From positions 60,455 through 124,454 of the forward strand of contig NZ_JABJVV010000017.1 in the NCBI RefSeq assembly GCF_013155545.1: 64,000 bases of DNA, in the 5' to 3' direction. The DNA comes from Caenimonas soli. GTDB taxonomy: Bacteria; Pseudomonadota; Gammaproteobacteria; Burkholderiales; Burkholderiaceae_C. This document shows positions 46,966 to 54,224 of the stretch, piece after piece. Under the pieces are notes generated by a model that had not been told where the DNA came from, did no database searches, and was given only the letters and a program-made list of their open reading frames with translations. Position numbers and translations under genes: made by a program. Positions within the stretch are counted from its first letter, which is position 1; each line of letters opens with the position of its first letter.

Positions 46966-48183
46966 ATGGACGCACTTCCCCCTCGCACACTCGCATCCAA
47001 AGTCGCAGCCGCAGGCGCGGCGGCTTTGGTCCTTGGTGTCATGGTGGCCTGCGGTTCGAGCGATGGCGGCGCGGACCAGGCCACGCTGGGAGCGCAAGGA
47101 AAGGAGATCTTCCGATTCGAAACCTTTGGGGACGAGGCGTTCTGGACCGACAGGCTGAGGATGCACGAGGTCATCGGCTCCTCCGTGGGTCCAGCGACGG
47201 CCCTGCTGGTGGGGCTCAAGGTCGATGCCGAAGCATTGCCCGCCGCCATCGTGGAGGGCATCAGGAACGGCAGTGTCGATCTGACCAGCCCGGAGACGAC
47301 GGTTGCACTTCTGAAGCTCGATGCCGTGGTGGGCATCAAGGGAACGGTGCAGTCAGTCAATGGCAGGGACACGCTCACGCGGGTCGGCACCACCTGCGCC
47401 CTGTGCCATTCCACCGTGGACAACTCGTTCGCTCCGGGCATAGGCAAGCGGCTCGATGGCTGGCCCAATCGCGACCTCAATCCGGGGGCGATCATTGCCT
47501 TGTCCCCGGCGCTCGATGTGGTGACCCGGGCGGCGTACGCCTCCTGGGGCAAGGGCAAATACGACCCCCGCTTCAACATCGACGGCAAGAGCAAGCCGGT
47601 GGTCATCCCGCCGGCGTACGGACTCCAGGATATTCATCGCATCACCTTCACCGGCGACGGGAACGACATCGCCTATTGGAACCGCTACGTGGCGGTCACC
47701 CAGATGGGCGGCCTGGGAACGTTTGTCGAGCCGCGGCTGAACCTGTCGATCACCAATGGCACGGTCGACCTTGTTTCCAGCAAGTTGCCGGCCCTGCAGG
47801 CTTATCAGCTGACGCTGCAGCCGCCGGTCCCGCCGGCCGGCAGCTTTGACGCGGCCGCGGCGGCGCGGGGCAAGCTGGTCTTCGAAGGCGCCGGCAAATG
47901 CGCCACCTGTCACACCGGGACCAGCTTCACCGATGCAAACGCCACCTTGCATCCGCCCGCCGATTCGATGGCGGAGCCGGAAACGCCCAGCTATGCCTCA
48001 CGCTCGGCCACCAAGCAGTACCGCACCTCACCGCTCAAGGGCCTGTGGCAGCACCCGCCGTATTTCCATGACGGCTCGGCCGCCACGGCCGACCAGGTCG
48101 TGCAGACCTACAACACGCGCCGTTCGCTGGGCCTCACCGCGCAGGAAGTTGCCGATGTGGCGCAGTACCTGAAGTCGCTGTGA
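46966..48183 (+). CDS. Diheme cytochrome c lipoprotein
   Basis: A 405-aa protein; AAGGA lies eight bases before ATG. Signal peptide with lipobox-like VMVAC, so probably membrane anchored. Two heme c sites: CALCH (about residue 145) and CATCH (about 317). The C-terminal domain has the cytochrome-c-peroxidase-like RTSPLKGLWQHPPYFHDGSA ... LTAQEVADVAQYLKSL. The N-terminal third (LRMHEVIGSSVGPATALLVGLKVD) is not clearly CcpA/MauG. It is an electron carrier or peroxidase-like enzyme. The same direction and position suggest membership of the sigma-factor module. Confidence 0.85.
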   Translation: MDALPPRTLASKVAAAGAAALVLGVMVACGSSDGGADQATLGAQGKEIFRFETFGDEAFWTDRLRMHEVIGSSVGPATALLVGLKVDAEALPAAIVEGIRNGSVDLTSPETTVALLKLDAVVGIKGTVQSVNGRDTLTRVGTTCALCHSTVDNSFAPGIGKRLDGWPNRDLNPGAIIALSPALDVVTRAAYASWGKGKYDPRFNIDGKSKPVVIPPAYGLQDIHRITFTGDGNDIAYWNRYVAVTQMGGLGTFVEPRLNLSITNGTVDLVSSKLPALQAYQLTLQPPVPPAGSFDAAAAARGKLVFEGAGKCATCHTGTSFTDANATLHPPADSMAEPETPSYASRSATKQYRTSPLKGLWQHPPYFHDGSAATADQVVQTYNTRRSLGLTAQEVADVAQYLKSL

Positions 48184-48187
48184 GGCA

Positions 48188-48577
48188 TCAAGACGCGTCG
48201 AACGCCCCGCGCAGCCACTCGATGCCGCCGGCCTCCACGCTCACCACATCGAAGCGGCAGGGCGGCTGCTGGGCCAGGCGCATCAGGTAGTGGCGGGCGG
48301 CGAAGATGATGCGCCGCTGCTTGACGTGGCCCACGCTGGCCGCGGCGCCGCCGAAGGAACGGCTGGAGCGCTTGCGCACCTCCACGAACACGACGGTGCC
48401 GTCGGTGGCGCGCATCACCAGGTCGATTTCGCCCCCGCCGCGCCCGGGCGTCCGATAATTGCGCGCCAGCAGCCTCAGGCCGCTCGCAACGAGGTGGGCC
48501 AATGCCCGATCCTCAGCGGCGTCGCCGGCCTGCTTGGTGGTGGCGGCCGCGGCGTCTTTCTTGCGGGGGAATTCCAT
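48188..48577 (-). CDS. yraN: YraN family (UPF0102) endonuclease-like protein
   Basis: A 129-aa protein with the UPF0102 restriction-endonuclease-like core: AGDAAEDRALAHLVASGLRLLARNYRTPGRGGGEIDLVMRATDGTVVFVEVRKRSSRSFGGAAASV and RFDVVSVEAG. The E-x-D and E-V-[K/R] residues are present. Cellular role unsettled. Its ATG (48575-48577) shares a base with the divergent rsmI start. Normally followed by gmhA/diaA; here 15.5 kb intervene. Confidence 0.92.
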   Translation of the reverse strand: MEFPRKKDAAAATTKQAGDAAEDRALAHLVASGLRLLARNYRTPGRGGGEIDLVMRATDGTVVFVEVRKRSSRSFGGAAASVGHVKQRRIIFAARHYLMRLAQQPPCRFDVVSVEAGGIEWLRGAFDAS

Positions 48578-49524
48578 TGAGCGCTTCTTTTTCCTTGGCC
48601 CTGAATGCCGCGCGCGAAGCGGCGGCGTCGCAGCATTATCCGCAAGGTGCGCTGTACGTCGTGGCCACGCCCATCGGCAACCTCGCCGACATCAGCTTGC
48701 GGGCCCTGCACTTGCTGCAGCTGGCCGACGCGGTGGCTTGCGAGGACACACGCCATACCCAGGCGCTGCTGCGGGCCTACGGCATCGACAAGACCGCGGC
48801 GCAGCTGATGGCCGTGCACCAGCACAACGAGGCCGAAGCCGCGCAGGCGGTGATCGAGCGATTGCGCCAGGGCCAGCGCGTGGCCTACGCCAGCGACGCC
48901 GGAACGCCCGCGGTGAGCGACCCGGGCGCCCGGCTGGTTTCCGCCGTGCGCGAGGCGGGCCTGCGGGTGGTGCCGATGCCCGGCGCGAGCAGCGTGACGG
49001 CCGCGCTGAGCGTGGCCGGCGCCATGGGCGACGACGGCGCCTTCGTGTTTGCCGGCTTCCTGCCCGCCAAGGCCATGGAGCGCGAAGCGGCGGTAGGCGC
49101 GCTGGCGCAGGAGGTGCGCGCCGTGGTGCTGCTGGAAGCGCCGCACCGCATTGAGGCGCTGGCCCGCGCGCTCGCCGCCTTGGGTGCGCGCGCCATCACG
49201 GTGGGACGCGAGCTGACCAAGCAGTTCGAGGAGGTGGCGACCGTGCCCTGCGCGCAGCTGCCGGCCTGGCTGGCCGCCGACCCGCAGCGCACCCGGGGCG
49301 AGTTCGCGCTCGTGCTGCACGCGGCGCCTGAGGCGCCGCAGGGCGACGAGGGCCTGCGCGTGCTGGCGCTGCTGCTCAAGGAATTGCCCGTGAAAAGTGC
49401 GGTGAAACTGGCGGCGGAGATCACGGGGGCGCCGCGCAACGAGCTGTATGAGGCGGCGTTGAAAATCAAAGGCATGGATGCCCCCGGATCGGAGTCCGGG
49501 GCAGGCTCCTCGAGTCCGGCATGA
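48577..49524 (+). CDS. rsmI: 16S rRNA (cytidine-2'-O)-methyltransferase RsmI
   Basis: Methylates C1402 of 16S rRNA with SAM. Seen: GALYVVATPIGNLADISLRAL, VACEDTRHTQALLRAYG, HQHNEAEAA, VAYASDAGTPAVSDPG, PMPGASSVTAALSVAG, and FAGFLPAK. No ATG fits; the TTG at 48577 has GGGGGA six bases upstream, giving 315 aa. The last ~17 codons (GMDAPGSESGAGSSSPA) are read through a copy of the dispersed repeat and are unlike the family. Convergent with priA. Confidence 0.93.
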   Translation: MSASFSLALNAAREAAASQHYPQGALYVVATPIGNLADISLRALHLLQLADAVACEDTRHTQALLRAYGIDKTAAQLMAVHQHNEAEAAQAVIERLRQGQRVAYASDAGTPAVSDPGARLVSAVREAGLRVVPMPGASSVTAALSVAGAMGDDGAFVFAGFLPAKAMEREAAVGALAQEVRAVVLLEAPHRIEALARALAALGARAITVGRELTKQFEEVATVPCAQLPAWLAADPQRTRGEFALVLHAAPEAPQGDEGLRVLALLLKELPVKSAVKLAAEITGAPRNELYEAALKIKGMDAPGSESGAGSSSPA

Positions 49525-49526
49525 CA
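49475..49526 (+). repeat. Dispersed hairpin repeat at the 3' end of rsmI
   Basis: CCCCGGA (49482-49488), loop TCGGAG, TCCGGGG (49495-49501), then GAGTCCGGCATGACA. Flanks TGGATG and ATGACA match the other copies. It supplies the rsmI stop region and lies between convergent rsmI and priA. Confidence 0.6.
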
Positions 49527-49528
49527 AA

Positions 49529-51574
49529 TCAGATCGCCAGCGGATCCACATCCACCGCCCAACGGATCACGCCTTTCTCGCGCGCCGCCTGAAGCACCGG
49601 CTGCCAGCCGGCGAGAAACCGCTGCAAGGCGGCACGCGAAGGGCTTTCCACCAGCATCTGCGCGCGCTCCACGTTGGCCACGCGCTGGATGCTCATGGGC
49701 ACGGCCGAATACAGCGTCACGCGGTCCGCCCCTTCCACCGACTGCGCGGCGCTGCTGGCGGTATTGAGGAAGGCCTGGGCCGCTTCCTGCGTCCGCGCCT
49801 CGGCCCGCACCAGGGCCTGGAAACCGAAGGGCGGCATGCCGGCCTGTTCGCGTTCCTTCAACTGCTGCGCGGCAAAGGCGGGGTAGTCGTGGCGCCGCAG
49901 CGCGGCGAACAGCGGGTGCTGCGGATGCCAGGTCTGCACCCACATCTCGCTCGCCTCGGCCTGGGCCGCGTCACGGCCCGCACGGCCGGCCGCCTGCATC
50001 AGGAGGCCGAACAGCCGCTCGGGCGCGCGAAAGTCGCTGGAGAAAAGGGCCGAGTCCGCATTGAGCGCGGCCACCAGCGTGATGCGCCGGAAGTCATGGC
50101 CCTTGGTCACCATCTGCGTGCCCACCAGCACGTCCACATCGCCGGCATGCATGCGCGCCAGCTGCTGCTCCAGCGCGCCCTTGATGCGCGTGCTGTCCGC
50201 ATCCATCCGCGCGATGCGCACCGCTTCGCCGTTGGCCTGTTTCACATCGGCGAGCAATTCGCCCAGGTGCTCTTCCAGCCGCTCGGTGCCGCGGCCCACC
50301 GGCGCAATATCCACATTGCCGCAGCTCGGGCAGGCACGCGGCACGCGCTCGGTGTAGCCGCAGTGGTGGCAGCGCAGCGTGCGGTCGATCTTGTGGAAGA
50401 CGCGGAAAGCGCTGCAGTTCGGGCACTCGCTCTTCCAGTCGCAGGCGGTGCAGGCGAGCACAGGCGCATAGCCGCGGCGGTTGAGGAAGATCAGTGACTG
50501 CTCGCCCCGGGCGATGCGCTGCTGGATCGCCTCCAGCAGCTGCACCGAGAACACGGTCTGCTTGGGCTGCAGGTTCATGTCCACCAGCCGCACCGAGGGC
50601 AGTCGTCCTTGGCCCACGCGCGAAGCCATCACCAGCCGCTGGTAGCGGCCCTTGTCGGTTGCCTGCCAGCTCTCCAGCGAGGGCGTGGCCGACCCCAGCA
50701 GCACCTTGGCGCCTGTGAGCTTGCCGCGATAGATTGCAAGATCACGCGCCGAGTAGCGGGCCCCTTCCTGCTGCTTGTAGCTAGGGTCGTGCTCCTCGTC
50801 CACCACGATGAGTTTCAAGTGGGGCATGGACGCGAATACCGACATGCGCGTGCCCAGCACGATGCGCGCCGCGCCGGTGTGCGCGGCCAGCCAGCTTTTC
50901 AGCCGCTGCGGGTGGGTCATGCCGCTGTTCATCGCCGTCACGTTGCCGGCGCCGAAGCGTTCGACGAAGCGCTCCTGCAGCTGCGGCGTGAGGTTGATCT
51001 CGGGCACCATCACCAGGGCCTGGGCCTGCGGGTCGCGCGCCAGCAGGCTTTGCACCGCGTGCAGATAAACCTCGGTCTTGCCGCTGCCGGTGGCGCCGAA
51101 GAGCAGGAAGGGGCCGCCGCTTTCCTCGAACGCGCCCAGCGCCGTGCGCTGCTCCGGCGTCAACTCGGGAGCGCGGTCCGATGGCTCTTCGGCTGGGGCA
51201 TCCGGCGGCCGCTTCAACCGCCGGGCCAGCTGGACCGTAGTGAGGTCGCGCAGCTGCGGCGGCAGGGCTGCCAGGGCAACTTCCCCCAAACCGCGCCGGT
51301 AATAAAGTGATGAAAATGCAACAAGTTGTATCCATGCACCGTCGAGCGGCGCGACCCCTTGCAGTGCGCCCGCGATCGATTTGGTGTTCGCTTCCGTGCG
51401 TTCGTTTTCGGGCAGGTCGCCGTCGTCCCAGACCACGCCGAGCACCTCCCGCTTGCCCAACGGCACACGCACGAGCGTGCCGGGCGCAAGTGGAAGCTCA
51501 CTTAAATAGCTCAACGGTCCGCTGATCGAGCTGTGGGCGGGGGTGGGGACGACAACGGCAAGCCGGTGGGACAT
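49529..51574 (-). CDS. priA: Primosomal protein N' (replication restart helicase PriA)
   Basis: A 681-aa DEAH-type helicase that reloads the replisome at stalled forks. The N-terminal 3'-DNA-end binding domain is followed by Walker A GATGSGKTEVYL, VDEEHD (DEEH box), GSATPSLES, a zinc region with four Cys pairs (CTACDWKSECPNC, CHHCGY, CPSCGN), GTEMVTKGHDF-like GTQMVTKGHDFRRIT and QAAGRAGR. Start at 51574. Confidence 0.95.
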   Translation of the reverse strand: MSHRLAVVVPTPAHSSISGPLSYLSELPLAPGTLVRVPLGKREVLGVVWDDGDLPENERTEANTKSIAGALQGVAPLDGAWIQLVAFSSLYYRRGLGEVALAALPPQLRDLTTVQLARRLKRPPDAPAEEPSDRAPELTPEQRTALGAFEESGGPFLLFGATGSGKTEVYLHAVQSLLARDPQAQALVMVPEINLTPQLQERFVERFGAGNVTAMNSGMTHPQRLKSWLAAHTGAARIVLGTRMSVFASMPHLKLIVVDEEHDPSYKQQEGARYSARDLAIYRGKLTGAKVLLGSATPSLESWQATDKGRYQRLVMASRVGQGRLPSVRLVDMNLQPKQTVFSVQLLEAIQQRIARGEQSLIFLNRRGYAPVLACTACDWKSECPNCSAFRVFHKIDRTLRCHHCGYTERVPRACPSCGNVDIAPVGRGTERLEEHLGELLADVKQANGEAVRIARMDADSTRIKGALEQQLARMHAGDVDVLVGTQMVTKGHDFRRITLVAALNADSALFSSDFRAPERLFGLLMQAAGRAGRDAAQAEASEMWVQTWHPQHPLFAALRRHDYPAFAAQQLKEREQAGMPPFGFQALVRAEARTQEAAQAFLNTASSAAQSVEGADRVTLYSAVPMSIQRVANVERAQMLVESPSRAALQRFLAGWQPVLQAAREKGVIRWAVDVDPLAI

Positions 51575-51919
51575 GAAAGCTTCGCTTAGCCGGGTAAGTT
51601 AAGCCGAGTTTCGCAAACAGCGCTTAAGTCTTTGATTTGAAACAGCTTTGGGCTTGATCCCATATTTGTGTGGATAACTTTGTTGATAGGTACCCCGGCA
51701 GCGCTCCCCAGCCCTGAAAAATCAAGGGCTTGGCTGGAATGCCCGCAAAAAGAGCAGCTTGAGAATGTGTTATGAATCAAGCACTTAGAGGCGCTATGGG
51801 TTTTGTAGCAGGCGGGCACGGGCGTACCAACCATGGGCCCAACTTTTGTGCATAAGTCAAGCGCCTGGCAAAGATTTTGCACAGCGTGACGCCTAGGGAA
51901 CACCCTGATGACGAATTTT
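51575..51919. other. Non-coding stretch between priA and hemE with three DnaA-box matches
   Basis: About 345 bases, clearly more AT-rich than the surroundings. Matches to the DnaA box TTWTNCACA: TGTGGATAA at 51669-51677 (perfect TTATCCACA on minus), TGTGCATAA at 51847-51855 (TTATGCACA on minus), and TTTTGCACA at 51875-51883 on plus. It must also contain the priA promoter. A cysteine-rich minus-strand frame spans it but looks non-coding. Confidence 0.5.
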
Positions 51920-53023
51920 TTATGCCGCGCTTGGCTGCAGGCGCATGCGCCGCGAATGCGCATGGACCGCGTCAACCAAGGTCTTCACATGCTCGGGCGG
52001 CGTGAACTGGCTGATGCCGTGACCCAGGTTGAAGATGTGAGCAGGGCCGTTGCCGGGGCCGGTATGGGGCGCGCCGAAACTCTCCAGTACCTTGATCGCC
52101 TCGGCCTCGATCTGCTGGGGACCGGCGAACAAAATGTTAGGGTCTAAATTGCCTTGTAACGCCTTTTGGGCGCCCACCAGCGCCCGCGCCCGAGCCAGAT
52201 TGACCGTCCAGTCGAGCCCGAGCGCCTCGCAATCCAGTGCTCCCATTTCCGCAAGCCAGGGCCCGCCGCCCTTGGTGAACACGATGCGCGGAATCACGGC
52301 GCCCTCATGTTCGCGCTTGAGCTGTGCCAGCACCCGGGCCGTGTACGCCAGGCTGAATTGCTGGAAAGCGCCGTCGGCCAGCACGCCGCCCCAGCTGTCG
52401 AAGATCATCACGGCCTGCGCGCCCGCTTCGATCTGCGCGTTGAGGTAGGCGGCGACGGCGTCGGCGTTGACCTGCAACATGCGATGCATCAGGTCGGGCC
52501 GGCTGTAAAGCATGGTCTTCACCAGGCGGTAATCGTCCGAGCCGGCGCCTTCCACCATGTAGCAGGCCAGCGTCCAGGGGCTGCCCGAAAAGCCGATCAA
52601 GGGCACGCGCCCGTTCAAGGCCTTGCGGATGGACGTGACGGCGTCGAAGACGTAGCGCAGCTTCTCCAGGTCGGGCACGCGCAGGGCATTGACGGCGGCT
52701 TCGTCGCGCACCGGCGACTCGAAGCGCGGGCCTTCGCCCAGGGCGAAACTCAGGCCCAGGCCCATGGCATCGGGCACGGTGAGGATGTCGGAGAACAGGA
52801 TGGCGGCGTCGAGCGGATAGCGCTCCAGCGGTTGCAGCGTCACCTCGGTGGCGTAGTCCACGTTGGTGGCCAGGCCCATGAAGCTGCCGGCACGGGCGCG
52901 GGTCTCGCGGTATTCAGGCAGGTAGCGGCCCGCCTGGCGCATCAGCCAGATGGGAGTGTGGGGCGTGGCCAGGCGCTGGCAGGCACGCAGAAAACTGTCG
53001 TTTTGCAGGGGCGCGAATCTCAT
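51920..53023 (-). CDS. hemE: Uroporphyrinogen decarboxylase
   Basis: A 367-aa enzyme that converts uroporphyrinogen III to coproporphyrinogen III. Seen: the signature PIWLMRQAGRYLPEYRE, the second family block ILFSDILTVPDAMGLGLSF with the catalytic Asp region, GFSGSPWTLACYMVEG, FDSWGGVLADGAF, NLDPNILFAG and FNLGHGISQFTPPEHV. Full length. Divergent from the TPR gene. Confidence 0.96.
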   Translation of the reverse strand: MRFAPLQNDSFLRACQRLATPHTPIWLMRQAGRYLPEYRETRARAGSFMGLATNVDYATEVTLQPLERYPLDAAILFSDILTVPDAMGLGLSFALGEGPRFESPVRDEAAVNALRVPDLEKLRYVFDAVTSIRKALNGRVPLIGFSGSPWTLACYMVEGAGSDDYRLVKTMLYSRPDLMHRMLQVNADAVAAYLNAQIEAGAQAVMIFDSWGGVLADGAFQQFSLAYTARVLAQLKREHEGAVIPRIVFTKGGGPWLAEMGALDCEALGLDWTVNLARARALVGAQKALQGNLDPNILFAGPQQIEAEAIKVLESFGAPHTGPGNGPAHIFNLGHGISQFTPPEHVKTLVDAVHAHSRRMRLQPSAA

Positions 53024-53092
53024 CGGCCAATTGTCGCAGGGCGGGGGGCGCGTCCTATGATCATCCGCAACATTCAAGCAAGCGGGACGACC

Positions 53093-54187
53093 ATGAGCGA
53101 CAACTTCGAACAAGCCAGACAGTTCTTCGTACAGGGCTTGGCCCACTACCAGGCCGGCCGCTTCGAGGAGGCCGAGCGTGATTTCGCCGCTTCCCTCGCG
53201 CTGCTGCCGGGCCGGCCCTCGACGCTGACCAACCTGGGCGCCGCCAGGCTCAAGCTGGGCAAGTTCCAGGAAGCCGCCGACCTGCTGGAAGAGGCACTGG
53301 CGCAAGAGCCGGACAACGCGGAAGCCCTGGGCCACCGGGCCACGGCCCTGGCCGAACTGGGGCAGCAAGAGCAGGCCCTGGCCTGCGTCGAACGGGCCTT
53401 GGCCGTGAACCCGGGGCTGGCGCCGGCCTGGACGCTGCGCGGCAGCCTGCTGAAGGATCTGGGGCGGCCCGACGAGGCGGCCGCCGCGTACGAACAGGCG
53501 ATTGCGCGCGGCGCCGATCCGGAACTCAACCGCTATTACCTCGCGGCGCTGCGCGGCGGCGAGGTGCCGCAGGCGCCGCCGCGCCAGTATGTGGAGTCCT
53601 TGTTCGACGGCTATGCCGATGGTTTCGAAGAGCATCTGGTCGAGGTGCTGAACTACCGCGCGCCGAAGGTGCTGGTCGACGAGTTGCGGCGCATGCAGCG
53701 CCGGTTCGATTGCGCGCTGGACCTGGGCTGCGGCACCGGCCTGTGCGGCGTGCTGCTGAGGCCGCTGGCGAGAAGCCTTCACGGCGTGGACCTGTCGGGC
53801 AATATGGTCGAACGTGCCGCTGCGCGCGGTGTCTATGACGCGCTGGCGCAGGCCGATGTGGCGCAGTACCTTGCCGATACGCAGCAGAGCTACGACCTGG
53901 TGCTGGCGGCCGACGTGTTCATCTATTTGGGCGCACTGGAGGCGGTGTTCGCGGGCGTGGCCCGCGTGATGCGGCCGGGTGGGGTCTTCTGCTTTTCCGT
54001 CGAGGCCTGCGACGAGGGGCCCGATTTCGCCCTGCGGCCAAGCTTGCGCTACGCGCATTCCTCCGGTTACATCCGCAAGCTTGCCGAGCAATACGGTTTC
54101 GAAATCGGGGCCACAGCCGGCCATTCGATCCGCGAGGATCAAGGCATACCTATTCCAGGATTGTTCGCGTGGCTCATCAGGCGCTAG
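53093..54187 (+). CDS. TPR-repeat SAM-dependent methyltransferase
   Basis: A 364-aa protein. Four TPR-like repeats (residues about 5-150: ARQFFVQGLAHYQAGRFEEAERDFAAS, PSTLTNLGAARLKLGKFQEAADLLEEAL, and so on) are followed by a class I methyltransferase: YVESLFDGYADGFEEHLV, motif I ALDLGCGTGLCGVLL, HGVDLSGNMVERA, DLVLAADVFIYLG and ARVMRPGGVFCFSVE. Resembles small-molecule/protein methyltransferases with TPR scaffolds (NNT1/YcgJ-like). Substrate unknown. Upstream in-frame codons exist, but 53093 best fits. Confidence 0.85.
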   Translation: MSDNFEQARQFFVQGLAHYQAGRFEEAERDFAASLALLPGRPSTLTNLGAARLKLGKFQEAADLLEEALAQEPDNAEALGHRATALAELGQQEQALACVERALAVNPGLAPAWTLRGSLLKDLGRPDEAAAAYEQAIARGADPELNRYYLAALRGGEVPQAPPRQYVESLFDGYADGFEEHLVEVLNYRAPKVLVDELRRMQRRFDCALDLGCGTGLCGVLLRPLARSLHGVDLSGNMVERAAARGVYDALAQADVAQYLADTQQSYDLVLAADVFIYLGALEAVFAGVARVMRPGGVFCFSVEACDEGPDFALRPSLRYAHSSGYIRKLAEQYGFEIGATAGHSIREDQGIPIPGLFAWLIRR

Positions 54188-54224
54188 CGTTCCTGGCTCG
54201 AGCACAGCAAGAAGGAGCTTCTGT

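Noticed and set aside
51586..51975. 129-codon minus-strand frame spanning the priA-hemE gap
   Set aside because: Overlaps the hemE end, lacks SD, Cys/Ser-rich composition like non-coding DNA; the stretch is better read as regulatory.
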